The notes: generated by a model from the sequence alone, not told the origin. Shown: positions 1 through 8,657, counted from the first letter of the stretch. The stretch is 21,282 bases of DNA from Motiliproteus sp047622605 (GCA_047622605.1 JBLHND010000047.1:1-21282), one strand, 5' to 3'. Program-made: numbers and translations.

Positions 1-190
1 CGGCCTGCGCTAGGGCATTGACCTCCGCATGGCCTTCGCCTGCGCGAATATGGTAGCCCTCGGCCACCACCCGATCGCCGTTGACCAGCACACAACCGAC
101 CCTTGGATTGGGCGCGGTGGTATAAAGTCCTCGGGCTGCGAGCTGCAGCGCACGGGCCATATACCGATGATCGGCAGCACTAAAATCCAT
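1..190 (-). CDS. ribD: RibD, riboflavin biosynthesis deaminase/reductase (5' end only)
   Basis: The first 63 codons of the bifunctional enzyme that deaminates and then reduces the pyrimidine intermediate of riboflavin synthesis; the rest lies outside the window. The visible part is the start of the deaminase domain. It contains the conserved segment PNPRVGCVLV (about residues 27-36) and the zinc-site motif HAEVNAL, with His54 as ligand and Glu56 as proton shuttle. The ATG at 190-188 overlaps the nrdR stop by one base (TAATG), so the two genes are very likely translationally coupled. The nrdR-ribD order is common in gammaproteobacteria. Nothing can be said about the reductase domain. Confidence 0.93.
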   Translation of the reverse strand, partial: MDFSAADHRYMARALQLAARGLYTTAPNPRVGCVLVNGDRVVAEGYHIRAGEGHAEVNALAQA

Positions 191-699
191 TAACCCTTGC
201 CCTCAGTGCTGGCCGCAGAGGAGAGCCCTGAAAGGGATGCCGTCTTGGAATGGGAGGCGAGCTTATCGATCTCGGCCTGAAACTCGCTGATATCCTGAAA
301 ACTGCGATACACCGAGGCGAAGCGCACATAGGCGACCTGATCGAGTTGCCGTAGCGCATCCATCACCGCCTCGCCCACCACCATCGAGGCGACCTCGCGT
401 TCACCGGTGGCCCGCAGGCGGTGCTTGATTTGGTTGATGCAGGCTTCAATCTGTTCGATGCCGACCGGACGCTTCTCCAGTGAACGTAGTATGCCTGCCC
501 GAAGCTTCTTCTCATCAAAGGGCTGGCGTATGCCATCCTGTTTGACCAGACAGGGCATCAGCAATTCAGCCCCTTCATAGGTGGTATAACGCTCATTGCA
601 CGACAGGCACTCACGGCGACGGCGCACCTGTACGCCTTCGGCAACTAGACGCGAGTCGATCACCTTGGTTTCCTGGGCTTTGCAAAACGGACAATGCAT
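190..699 (-). CDS. nrdR: NrdR, repressor of ribonucleotide reductase genes
   Basis: A 169-residue zinc-ribbon/ATP-cone repressor that senses ATP/dATP and represses nrd operons by binding NrdR boxes. The zinc ribbon is seen as Cys3-x2-Cys6 and Cys31-x2-Cys34, with the basic stretch VRRRRECLSC between. The ATP-cone follows from about residue 49 to 139. The family is usually about 150-160 residues; the extra length is a Ser/Ala-rich tail after about residue 148, probably disordered. The start is supported by AAGGCAGG upstream of the ATG. It lies between glyA and ribD on the same strand. No NrdR box was seen in its own leader, which instead carries a small hairpin. Confidence 0.95.
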   Translation of the reverse strand: MHCPFCKAQETKVIDSRLVAEGVQVRRRRECLSCNERYTTYEGAELLMPCLVKQDGIRQPFDEKKLRAGILRSLEKRPVGIEQIEACINQIKHRLRATGEREVASMVVGEAVMDALRQLDQVAYVRFASVYRSFQDISEFQAEIDKLASHSKTASLSGLSSAASTEGKG

Positions 700-726
700 C
701 GCGTTAAACCTGCCTTAAAGAGCGAG

Positions 727-744
727 GAACGGTTAAGACCGTTC
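727..744 (-). other. Hairpin in the nrdR leader
   Basis: A perfect 7-bp inverted repeat (GAACGGT/ACCGTTC) with a 4-nt loop, 28 nt upstream of the nrdR ATG. It has no T-tract, so it is not an obvious terminator. It could stabilise the 5' end of a processed glyA-nrdR transcript or affect nrdR translation. Function is unknown. Confidence 0.4.
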
Positions 745-752
745 GTGGGTAG

Positions 753-779
753 AGAATAAGCCCCGCTGTAGTCCGGGGC
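753..779 (-). terminator. Probable weak intrinsic terminator after glyA
   Basis: On the minus strand GCCCCG and CGGGGC pair around an 8-nt loop (stem arms at 774-779 and 760-765), followed by TTATTCT. It sits about 100 nt past the glyA stop and before nrdR. The T-tract is short, so partial read-through into nrdR-ribD is likely. Confidence 0.5.
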
Positions 780-796
780 CTGGCAGGCGCACTGCG

Positions 797-858
797 CTCT
801 TAGCTCTTAGCTCTCAAAGCTCTCAAAGCACTGAAAGCACTGAAAGCACTGAAAGCAC
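797..858. repeat. Short tandem repeat array between glyA and nrdR
   Basis: On the plus strand: two copies of CTCTTAG (797-810), two of CTCTCAAAG (811-828), then three of CACTGAAAG (829-855) and a partial fourth. The 7- and 9-nt units look derived from one another by slippage. The array begins about 20 bases beyond the 3' end of glyA. No coding role. Confidence 0.85.
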
Positions 859-876
859 AGAACGCTGAGTGTGCCT

Positions 877-2133
877 TTACTTGCTGTAGACCGGAAAGCG
901 CGCACAGAGCTCGAGCACCTGCTGCCTGACCCGCTCGATAACCGCCTCATTGCCGATATCTTCCAGCACATCGCAGATCCAACCGGTCAGCTCCACCACC
1001 TCAGCTTCAGCAAAGCCACGCCGGGTCACCGCCGGAGAGCCGATCCGCAGACCACTGGTCACGAACGGCGAGCGCGGGTCGTTGGGCACCGCATTTTTAT
1101 TGACGGTGATATTGGCACGACCCAGGGCCGCATCTGCATCCTTGCCGGTAATGTCTTTGCTGATCAGATCGACCAGGAACAGGTGATTGTCGGTACCGCC
1201 GGAAACGATATCGATGCCACGCGCCATAAAGGTACGCGCCATCGCCTGGGCATTGATCACCACCTGTTGCTGGTACTGCCGGTACTCGTCGCTCATCGCC
1301 TCTTTAAAGCAGATCGCCTTAGCCGCGATCACATGCATCAACGGGCCGCCCTGGCTCTCAGGGAACACCGCAAAGTTAAGTTTCTTCTGCAGGGCTTCAT
1401 CGCCATTCGACAGAATCAAGCCACCGCGTGGGCCGCCCAGAGTCTTGTGCGTGGTTGTCGTAACGACATCGGCGATGGCGACAGGCGAGGGGTAAGCACC
1501 TGCGGCAACCAGACCGGCAACATGGGCCATGTCGACAAACAGAAATGCACCGACACTGTCGGCGATATCACGGAACCGCTGCCAGTCGACAACACGCGAG
1601 TAAGCGGAGAAGCCGGCCACGATCATCTTGGGCCGATGCTCCAGAGCCAGGCGCTCCACCTCGGCGTAATCGATCTCGCCGGTTTCTGCATGCAGCCCGT
1701 ACTGAACCGCGTTGTAGATACGACCCGAGAAGCTCACCGAGGCGCCATGTGTCAGATGGCCGCCGTGGGCCAGACTCATGCCCAGCACGGTATCGCCCGG
1801 CTTACAGAGCGCCATATAAACCGCGGCGTTGGCCTGTGAACCCGAGTGTGGCTGAACGTTGGCATAAGTGGCGCCATAAAGCGTCTTGGCGCGATCGATG
1901 GCCAGCTGCTCGATCACATCGACATGCTCACAACCGCCGTAATAACGCTTGCCGGGATAGCCTTCGGCATACTTGTTGGTCAAGCAGGAGCCCTGAGCCT
2001 CCATCGATAACTCGCTGGCATAGTTTTCAGATGCGATCAGCTCTATATGCTCTTCCTGGCGGCGCTTCTCGGCAGCTATAGCCGCTGCGATCTCAGGATC
2101 AAATTCAGCAATCGTCAAGGCGTTGTTCAACAT
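877..2133 (-). CDS. glyA: Serine hydroxymethyltransferase
   Basis: A cytosolic PLP enzyme converting serine and tetrahydrofolate to glycine and 5,10-methylene-tetrahydrofolate, the main one-carbon source. Conserved landmarks include HIELIASENY near the N-terminus, NKYAEGYPGKRYYGG, the PLP region VVTTTTHKTLGGPRGG with the Schiff-base lysine at about residue 230, and a full C-terminal domain. I prefer the ATG at 2133, giving 418 residues. AGGGA lies 6 nt upstream of it, whereas it directly abuts the in-frame ATG at 2139, and Pseudomonas/E. coli homologues begin at the same place relative to the TIAxxD motif. Upstream on the other strand is ettA; downstream is nrdR-ribD. No glycine riboswitch was seen in the short leader. 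Confidence 0.97.
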   Translation of the reverse strand: MLNNALTIAEFDPEIAAAIAAEKRRQEEHIELIASENYASELSMEAQGSCLTNKYAEGYPGKRYYGGCEHVDVIEQLAIDRAKTLYGATYANVQPHSGSQANAAVYMALCKPGDTVLGMSLAHGGHLTHGASVSFSGRIYNAVQYGLHAETGEIDYAEVERLALEHRPKMIVAGFSAYSRVVDWQRFRDIADSVGAFLFVDMAHVAGLVAAGAYPSPVAIADVVTTTTHKTLGGPRGGLILSNGDEALQKKLNFAVFPESQGGPLMHVIAAKAICFKEAMSDEYRQYQQQVVINAQAMARTFMARGIDIVSGGTDNHLFLVDLISKDITGKDADAALGRANITVNKNAVPNDPRSPFVTSGLRIGSPAVTRRGFAEAEVVELTGWICDVLEDIGNEAVIERVRQQVLELCARFPVYSK

Positions 2134-2207
2134 GGGCATTCCCTAAATCAAGGTAGTCTGGCCGCAGATCCAGGACAAGAACCGGCACGCCTGCAAGAAA
2201 GCCGCAA

Positions 2208-2213
2208 ATTATA
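2208..2213 (-). promoter_or_regulatory. Candidate -10 element for glyA
   Basis: A perfect TATAAT on the minus strand about 75 nt upstream of the glyA start. No good -35 is found at 16-18 nt (the hexamer there is close to TGTGAA), so an activator or the GGG just upstream may compensate. It predicts a leader of roughly 65-70 nt. Confidence 0.45.
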
Positions 2214-2398
2214 CCCAAATAGCCCTTACATTCACATGAAAGCGGCGCATAAATGCGCAAATCACCTTCATCCGCAAACCCCCTCAAGACCCACGCCGAA
2301 TGCAAGCCCCGCACTGATACAACAAGCGCCCTGCCCTTCGGTGCCACAATGCGCTAAAATCGGCACCACTTTTCACCCAACTGAGGTTAAACAGACCT

Positions 2399-4057
<1,659 letters not shown>

Positions 4058-4076
4058 CAAACCTGGGTATCAGAAG

Positions 4077-4105
4077 CATAAAGGGCGCACGTAGCGCCCT
4101 TTATG
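4077..4105 (+). terminator. Strong hairpin terminator after ettA
   Basis: A 12-bp perfect stem (4077-4088 and 4094-4105) around the loop ACGTA, beginning 20 bases after the ettA stop. The core is GGGCGC/GCGCCC flanked by AAA/TTT. It lacks a long T-run downstream, so it may act as a terminator or as a 3' stabiliser, and can work in both directions between the convergent ettA and RIO kinase genes. Confidence 0.65.
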
Positions 4106-4114
4106 GTGATGACC

Positions 4115-4138
4115 TGTAGGCTGGAATGCAATCCCAGC
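4115..4138 (+). repeat. REP-like palindrome, family 1 copy A
   Basis: TGTAGGCTGGAATGCAATCCCAGC, written here as the segment from TGTAGGC to ATCCCAGC, can fold on itself (GCTGG.AT/ATCCCAGC). It is the inverted partner of the element at 4220-4243, with one mismatch over 24 bases. It sits between two convergent genes, the usual place for REP/BIME elements. Confidence 0.7.
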
Positions 4139-4219
4139 TATTCGATCTTGTTCACGGTAAATTTGGCTGTGTCTTTGGATTTGCCGGATTTAACGATAGG
4201 GAAATGATGAAGGGGTGTT

Positions 4220-4243
4220 GCTGGGATTGCATCCCAGCCTACA
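4220..4243 (-). repeat. REP-like palindrome, family 1 copy B (inverted)
   Basis: The reverse complement reads TGTAGGCTGGGATGCAATCCCAGC in two adjacent parts and differs from copy A at one base. Its own stem is GCTGGGAT/ATCCCAGC with a short loop. Two inverted copies about 80 nt apart form a BIME-like unit. The spacer (4139-4219) shows no gene. Confidence 0.7.
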
Positions 4244-4302
4244 TGCTTAAAAAACTCAGCCTCACATTCTCGAAGCCCGGCCCCCACAAAACCAGACCAG
4301 CC

Positions 4303-5160
4303 TCAGTCGTCCGCATCCGCGCTATGAATCCGCTCCTGTCGCTCCTGTTCTTCGACGAAGGCCGCCTTGATCTCTTCGAGCACTGCATCGACGTCCGCCT
4401 CCTGAAGATTCTCTTCAAAGCAGCCGGTCAGCTCGACTTCCGGGTGCAGATCCCCGCTTTCATACAGATCCCAGATCTCTTTAGCGTACTGAGTACCTAG
4501 CAGTTCCGGCGCATACTGACCGTAATAGGCGGTCATCTTGTTAACGTCGCGCTCCAGCATCCACTGAGCGTGATTATTGCCAGCCGCATCGACAGCCTGA
4601 GGCAGATCGATAATGACCGGCCCATAAGCATCCACCAACACATTGAATTCTGACAGATCTCCGTGCACTAAACCGGCACAGAGCATACGCACCACATCAC
4701 CTATAACCGCGGCGTGATCCTCTACCGCCTGCTCGGCAGACATAGAGATATCATTCAGGCGCGGCGCCACCTGACCGGCATCGTCAGTGACCAGCTCCAT
4801 CAACAGGACACCGTCAAAACAACCATAGGGCTGAGGCACCCGCACGCCCGCCTTGGCCAGCTTATAGAGCGCATCGACTTCGGCATTATGCCAGGCATCT
4901 TCCTGCTGGCTGCGGCCGAATTTAGAGCCTTTCTCCATCGCCCGGGCACGCCGGCTATTACGGACCTTGCGGCCCTCCTGGTACTGCACCGCCTGTCTGA
5001 AACTTCGCTTATCAGCCTCTTTATAAACTTTAGCGCAGCGAACTTCTGAACCGCAACGCACGACATAGACAGTGGCTTCTTTGCCACTCATCAGCTGACG
5101 AATGACCTCATCAACCACACCTTCATCAACCAAAGGCTGGATTCGCTTAGGAATTTTCAT
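4303..5160 (-). CDS. RIO-family atypical serine/threonine protein kinase
   Basis: A 285-residue cytoplasmic RIO1-type kinase. The ATP-binding segment SGKEATVYVV is at residues 25-34 and the catalytic lysine is probably Lys44 (RCAKVYK). The catalytic loop HGDLSEFNVL covers 166-175 (Asp168, Asn173) and the metal-binding loop IIDLPQAVD has Asp185. These are the defining RIO motifs: HGDLSEFN, and DLPQ in place of DFG. The C-terminal 40 residues are strongly acidic. Bacterial RIO proteins are poorly understood; eukaryotic and archaeal relatives act in small-subunit ribosome maturation, so a link to ribosomes is an inference. It is convergent with ettA and downstream of the cold-shock gene, from which it is separated by a terminator. 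Confidence 0.9.
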   Translation of the reverse strand: MKIPKRIQPLVDEGVVDEVIRQLMSGKEATVYVVRCGSEVRCAKVYKEADKRSFRQAVQYQEGRKVRNSRRARAMEKGSKFGRSQQEDAWHNAEVDALYKLAKAGVRVPQPYGCFDGVLLMELVTDDAGQVAPRLNDISMSAEQAVEDHAAVIGDVVRMLCAGLVHGDLSEFNVLVDAYGPVIIDLPQAVDAAGNNHAQWMLERDVNKMTAYYGQYAPELLGTQYAKEIWDLYESGDLHPEVELTGCFEENLQEADVDAVLEEIKAAFVEEQERQERIHSADADD

Positions 5161-5263
5161 GGCATCTATTGGCCTTCAGGCCACAACTAAAGAGATGGCT
5201 TGGCATGACAGGGACTGGCATAAGCGTGCACCTACGTACACAACACAGACCCATCAGACCAAC

Positions 5264-5297
5264 AAAAAAGGGCAAGACCTGAAGTCTTACCCTTTTT
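5264..5297 (-). terminator. Intrinsic terminator of the cold-shock gene
   Basis: A 14-nt-arm hairpin (5265-5278 with 5284-5297, one C/A mismatch, loop CTGAA) of the form AAAAAGGG..CCCTTTTT. Read on the minus strand it ends in six Ts, a classic rho-independent terminator lying about 65 nt past the cold-shock stop. The A-rich arm also allows it to act in the opposite direction. Confidence 0.85.
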
Positions 5298-5360
5298 AAG
5301 TTCAACCCCTATGCGGGGTGAGGCAGCCTGCAAAAAAATGCAAGCCAGGTAGCATCTAAA

Positions 5361-5567
5361 TTAGATAGCTACGATGTTCTCTGCCTGCGGGCCTTTTTGG
5401 CCTTGAGTAACAGTGAACTGTACTTTCTGGCCTTCAACCAGAGTTTTGAAGCCTGAACCTGAGATCGCGCTGAAGTGTGCGAAAACGTCAGGACCAGTTT
5501 CCTGCTCGATGAAACCAAAACCTTTAGCTTCGTTGAACCACTTAACAGTACCAGTAGTTGTAGACAT
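5361..5567 (-). CDS. Cold-shock protein, CspA family
   Basis: A 68-residue single cold-shock domain that binds single-stranded RNA/DNA and melts RNA structure. RNP1 is KGFGFI (about residues 15-20) and RNP2 is DVFAHFSAI (about 27-35), with Ala where VFVHF is more usual. The C-terminus KGPQAENIVAI is typical of proteobacterial Csp proteins. AGGA precedes the ATG by about 7 nt. A strong sigma70 promoter about 155 nt upstream gives a long leader, as in cold-inducible csp genes, suggesting post-transcriptional thermoregulation. Genomes carry several paralogues, so I give no specific symbol. It is divergent from the thioredoxin gene. Confidence 0.96.
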   Translation of the reverse strand: MSTTTGTVKWFNEAKGFGFIEQETGPDVFAHFSAISGSGFKTLVEGQKVQFTVTQGQKGPQAENIVAI

Positions 5568-5720
5568 AGTCTTTTCCTATAAATCAAGAGTAATTGGAGC
5601 CCAATATAAGGCCATTTTGCTGAAAGTGTTACGTTACTTATGAAGAACAGGACGAGGTACTAAAGACAGGACTTCGAAAATCTGTGCATAAATATCAGAC
5701 GTACTTACAAGCTGACCCGT

Positions 5721-5748
5721 AGTATACATGCCCTCTCCTTACTGTCAA
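5721..5748 (-). promoter_or_regulatory. Sigma70 promoter of the cold-shock gene
   Basis: On the minus strand a perfect -35 TTGACA (5748-5743), a 16-nt spacer and a -10 TATACT (5726-5721). Transcription would start near 5714, giving a leader of about 147 nt. That length resembles the E. coli cspA leader. I did not find an unambiguous cold-box. Confidence 0.8.
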
Positions 5749-5936
5749 CACTGATCTTACAGATTATCTACTCTGCCGACAGCCTGCCAGAAAGCTGAGC
5801 GCCCTTTATCTTAGGCTCTTCCCTTAAGCGCCAGAGCGTTACCAACTTGCCGTCAGCACCGCGCATGGGTATGGTTCGAACTTTATATTGCTGCAACTCC
5901 GGCTTCCCTACCTACAATGCCCGCAAGGAGCACCCC

Positions 5937-6959
5937 ATGCTCAGCTCTTCCTCAACAGGCCTCGCCCTTAAACTCAGCCTCGCCCTGACTGCCGCACTGG
6001 CATTCAATTGCAGCCAGGCAGCAGACACGCCGATACTTCATTACGACAACGAGACCTATCAGCAACAGACGCTACCCTCAGCCGTGCAGACCTCTCTGCA
6101 CACCCTGGAGCAGCAGCTGAATCAGCAGCGCCGGGAAGTGCTCGACAGCTATGCCGTCAATCGTTACGTCCGCGAGCAAGCCGAGGAACAAGGCAAGCCA
6201 TTCAAACAGCTACAACAGGAGCTGCTCGGAGCACCGACACCCACACGCCTCCAAATCGAAACCTTTTATAATGCCAACCAGGCACAGATTCCGGGAACGC
6301 TGCAGCAGGTACAGGGCAAGATAGCCGAATATCTCCAGCAACAGGCGAGGGTAGAAAAACAACGCGCACTGCTCAGCCAGATCGCCTCCCAAAAGGGCTA
6401 CCGCGTGGAGCTACCCGCACTGCCTATCTTGCGCCTACCTATAGAGGTGGCGGACTATCCCAGCAAGGGCAACCCCAACGCCCCAGTCACCCTGGTAGAG
6501 TTTGCCGATTACCAATGCCCGCATTGCAAGAACGCGGGCCCGGTCGTCAAAAAGATACTCGAGCAGTACGGCGAACAGGTTCGCCTGGTCTTCCGTGACT
6601 TCCCCATTAACCGCTCGGGAATTTCACGCAAGATCGCAGAGGCCGCCGTCTGCGCCGACCAGCAAGACCTGTACTGGCCCTTCCATGAACTGGCATTCTC
6701 CCGCCAGGCCTACCTCAAGTCCGTCACCGCAGAGATGCTGGCTGCCGAATTGGACATGGATATAGATGCCTTTAACCGCTGCCTCAAGACCGGCGAGGCA
6801 CAGGCTCGGGTCACTGCCTCTGAAGCCGAAGCCAGAGAACTCGGCGTCAGTAACACGCCCACATTTTTTGTTAATGGTCGCCCGCTGCCGAACAGCCATA
6901 GCGACCTGGGTGCCGATATCAGTGCCCTGATCGACCAGGAACTGCAAGCCGAACAATAA
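5937..6959 (+). CDS. Secreted DsbA-family thioredoxin with SurA-like N-terminal region
   Basis: A 340-residue periplasmic thiol-disulfide protein. Residues 8-29 form a Sec signal (LALKLSLALTAALAF..SQAA); no lipobox fits Cys25. Residues about 35-160 are helical and Gln/Glu-rich, with a pattern (xxYVREQAEEQGK, PTPTRLQIETFYNANQAQIP, KIAEYLQQQARVEKQRALL) like the SurA/PpiC chaperone N-terminal domain. Residues about 172-335 form a DsbA-type thioredoxin fold with active site CPHC (194-197) and the cis-Pro loop NTPTF (Pro308); Cys239 and Cys282 are additional cysteines. The ATG at 5937 has AAGGAG 6 nt upstream, which decides it over an in-frame ATG 90 bases earlier. Partner oxidase or reductase is unknown, so it could oxidise, isomerise or reduce. 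Confidence 0.88.
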   Translation: MLSSSSTGLALKLSLALTAALAFNCSQAADTPILHYDNETYQQQTLPSAVQTSLHTLEQQLNQQRREVLDSYAVNRYVREQAEEQGKPFKQLQQELLGAPTPTRLQIETFYNANQAQIPGTLQQVQGKIAEYLQQQARVEKQRALLSQIASQKGYRVELPALPILRLPIEVADYPSKGNPNAPVTLVEFADYQCPHCKNAGPVVKKILEQYGEQVRLVFRDFPINRSGISRKIAEAAVCADQQDLYWPFHELAFSRQAYLKSVTAEMLAAELDMDIDAFNRCLKTGEAQARVTASEAEARELGVSNTPTFFVNGRPLPNSHSDLGADISALIDQELQAEQ

Positions 6960-7038
6960 TCCTGACTCCACTCGATGCCTCGCCGAGCCGCGGGGCTGCG
7001 ACCCAAACACTCGACTTCTCACACCGCCTAGACCGCCC

Positions 7039-7044
7039 TATAAT
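7039..7044 (+). promoter_or_regulatory. Candidate -10 element for the DUF501 gene
   Basis: TATAAT about 67 nt before the DUF501 start and 80 nt after the thioredoxin stop. The hexamer 17 nt upstream (TTCTCA) is a poor -35. It suggests the DUF501 gene may have its own promoter. Confidence 0.4.
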
Positions 7045-7110
7045 TAAAGACTGAAACCGCCAGATCCTGGCTAACCGAAAAAACTGCTCAACGGAGATAA
7101 CTTTCAAGCC

Positions 7111-7626
7111 ATGACGCCCACGCAGCTAGAGTGTATCGAACAGCAACTAGGACGCCCTCCTCGCGGACTAGCAGAGATCGCCTACCAAAGTCCTGACGGT
7201 ATTCCGATGGTGCTAAGAATGCACTCACTGGTCGATGATAAGCCGTTCCCCACGCTGTACTGGCTCTGCTCTACCGATCTCGACAGAGCCATCAGCCGCA
7301 TCGAATCTACCGGCTGGATTAAGCAGATCGAACAGGAACTCCAACTCGATACCGAATTCAAAGAGCGTTATCTGCAAAATCATCGCGACTATGTCGCTAC
7401 CCGTGCGCATTACCTGAGCCCGGAGCTACGCCAGCGCATCGCCGAACTAGGCTTTACGGAGGTGCTTGAGCGGTACGGTATAGGGGGAATATCACAATGG
7501 GATAAGGTACGCTGTCTGCATATGCAGTACGCCCACTATCTCTGCGCGGGAGAGAAGAGCGCCAACGTTATCGGCGCCAGGATGGAGCAAGAGTTTAGCC
7601 TGTCACAGCTGAAAATCAGCCGCTGA
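7111..7626 (+). CDS. DUF501 family protein
   Basis: A 171-residue cytoplasmic protein of unknown function. The N-terminal pattern EQQLGRPPRGLAEIAY, a central VLRMHSLVDDKPFPTLYWLCSTDL, and a C-terminal region with a Cys (about residue 149) match the DUF501 family (PF04417) as I recall it. There is no signal peptide or membrane segment. The only Shine-Dalgarno candidate, GGAGA, is about 13 nt from the ATG, which is long; no other in-frame start before the conserved region fits better. It follows the thioredoxin gene by 151 nt on the same strand and is convergent with the ferredoxin gene. A phosphatase-like or regulatory role has not been established, and I assign none. Confidence 0.82.
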   Translation: MTPTQLECIEQQLGRPPRGLAEIAYQSPDGIPMVLRMHSLVDDKPFPTLYWLCSTDLDRAISRIESTGWIKQIEQELQLDTEFKERYLQNHRDYVATRAHYLSPELRQRIAELGFTEVLERYGIGGISQWDKVRCLHMQYAHYLCAGEKSANVIGARMEQEFSLSQLKISR

Positions 7627-7633
7627 TAGATAG

Positions 7634-7651
7634 GTTAGGCGCTAGCCTGAC
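7634..7651 (+). repeat. REP-like palindrome, family 2 copy A
   Basis: GTTAGGCGCTAGCCTGAC begins 7 nt after the DUF501 stop. It matches the 18-mer at 10052-10069 except at the three loop bases, and folds through AGGC/GCCT. Both copies sit just past a stop codon on the same strand as the gene. Confidence 0.65.
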
Positions 7652-7743
7652 GATGGCAGCAGCTGCTAGCCTTGTCGGACTACTTTCGACCTACAGGGAT
7701 GCAGGAAGCGCGCTAAGCCCGTAGGGAACGGTCAGCGCCTATC

Positions 7744-7800
7744 CACAAAAAGCCAACCCACAAAAGCCAACTCACAAAAGCCAACTCACAAAAGCCAACA
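7744..7800. repeat. Four-unit 14-bp tandem repeat
   Basis: Four consecutive copies of CACAAAAGCCAAC(T/C/A): 7744-7758 (one extra A), 7759-7772, 7773-7786 and 7787-7800. The last copy runs into the A-tract of the ferredoxin terminator, so the array lies just beyond the point where ferredoxin transcripts end. Confidence 0.9.
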
Positions 7801-7825
7801 AAAAAAAGCCCGGTAATCACCGGGC
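7800..7825 (-). terminator. Intrinsic terminator of coaD-ferredoxin
   Basis: A perfect 7-bp GC-rich stem (GCCCGGT/ACCGGGC) with a 4-nt loop. On the minus strand it is followed by eight Ts. It is about 30 nt past the ferredoxin stop and is a textbook rho-independent terminator. Confidence 0.92.
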
Positions 7826-7856
7826 CTTTAATTCTTTCTCTAATGCCGATGTACCC

Positions 7857-8102
7857 TCAACCCACCAAGACGTGGTACTTGTCCATCAGCTGATCTTCGG
7901 TCTCTACGTGATCGGGGTCCTTAGGAATACAGTCGACCGGACAGACTTCAACACACTGCGGCGTATCGTAATGACCTACACATTCGGTGCACTTAGAGGG
8001 ATCAATCTCATAAATTTCGTCACCCGGGGTGATGGCCTCATTGGGGCATTCCGGCTCGCAAACGTCACAATTGATACATTCGTCGGTGATAATTAACGCC
8101 AT
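7857..8102 (-). CDS. Two-[4Fe-4S] ferredoxin, Allochromatium/YfhL type
   Basis: An 81-residue cytoplasmic electron carrier. Cluster I ligands are in CINCDVCEPECP (about residues 9-20). Cluster II has the CxxC...CxxxCP arrangement CTECVGHYDTPQCVEVCP, with extra residues between the second and third cysteines. That insertion is typical of the Allochromatium vinosum/Pseudomonas Fdx1 and E. coli YfhL ferredoxins, known for very low and separated cluster potentials. The C-terminal acidic extension is also typical. AGAGG precedes the ATG by about 10 nt. It follows coaD by 39 nt on the same strand, an arrangement known from Pseudomonas, and ends at an intrinsic terminator. Confidence 0.95.
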   Translation of the reverse strand: MALIITDECINCDVCEPECPNEAITPGDEIYEIDPSKCTECVGHYDTPQCVEVCPVDCIPKDPDHVETEDQLMDKYHVLVG

Positions 8103-8141
8103 GATCGGCTAACCTCTATGCTCGTATAGTCGTGGCGCTAA

Positions 8142-8618
8142 TTACGCCAAATGTTTTTTCAGTGCGGCAGCTACGGCGGGATGAACAAACTTAGAGACAT
8201 CGCCGTCCAGTGCCGCCACCTCACGAATCAGGCTCGAAGAGACAAAGCTGTACTTCTCCGCAGGCGTGAGGAACAGCGCCTCGAACTCGGGATAGATAGC
8301 CCGGTTCATATTAGCCAGCTGAAACTCGTATTCGAAATCAGACACCGCTCGCAAACCTCGCAATACAGCACAGGCGCGATGCGCTTTCATGAATTCAGTC
8401 AGCAGACCGCTGAAACCTATCACTTCGACGGTATCCAGATGTCCGAGAACCTGCTGGGCCAACTGGGTGCGCTGATCCAGCGGCAGCATGGGCTGTTTCG
8501 AAGGGCTGGCCGCTATCGCCACGATCACCTTATCGAACAGCTTTGAAGCACGCTGGACGATATCGGTATGACCATGGGTTATAGGGTCAAAAGTACCCGG
8601 GTAGACAACGATATTCAT
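8142..8618 (-). CDS. coaD: Phosphopantetheine adenylyltransferase
   Basis: A 158-residue cytosolic enzyme of coenzyme A synthesis that adenylylates 4'-phosphopantetheine to dephospho-CoA; it normally forms hexamers. Visible motifs are the nucleotidyltransferase signature YPGTFDPITHGH (about residues 5-16), LRGLRAVSDFEYE and the ISSSLIRE-like segment SFVSSSLIREVA near the C-terminus. The family starts at MxxxxYPGTFDP, so I choose the ATG at 8618 rather than one 42 bases upstream, which would read through a 19-bp tandem duplication. Only a weak GGA, about 10 nt upstream, serves as ribosome site. It is first in a two-gene unit with the ferredoxin and diverges from the M48 protease gene. Confidence 0.96.
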   Translation of the reverse strand: MNIVVYPGTFDPITHGHTDIVQRASKLFDKVIVAIAASPSKQPMLPLDQRTQLAQQVLGHLDTVEVIGFSGLLTEFMKAHRACAVLRGLRAVSDFEYEFQLANMNRAIYPEFEALFLTPAEKYSFVSSSLIREVAALDGDVSKFVHPAVAAALKKHLA

Positions 8619-8620
8619 CA

Positions 8621-8657
8621 ATAATATATCCGTGCGTAGATAATATATCCGTGCGTA
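8621..8657. repeat. 19-bp tandem duplication directly ahead of coaD
   Basis: ATAATATATCCGTGCGTA occurs at 8621-8638 and again at 8640-8657 with one base between, ending 2 nt from the coaD start codon. On the minus strand each copy reads TACGCACGGATATATTAT, so the duplication doubles the only weak ribosome-binding or -10-like sequence. It was probably made by slippage. Confidence 0.92.

Noticed and set aside
871..1839. A 322-codon plus-strand frame opposite glyA
   Set aside because: It is fully antisense to a clearly conserved gene, has His/Arg-rich low-plausibility composition and no motif; it is a GC-rich shadow frame.
2134..2210. Glycine riboswitch upstream of glyA
   Set aside because: The expected leader is only about 70 nt and shows no tandem aptamer core.
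5847..5936. A 30-residue N-terminal extension of the thioredoxin protein
   Set aside because: It would bury the signal peptide; the ATG at 5937 has AAGGAG at good spacing.
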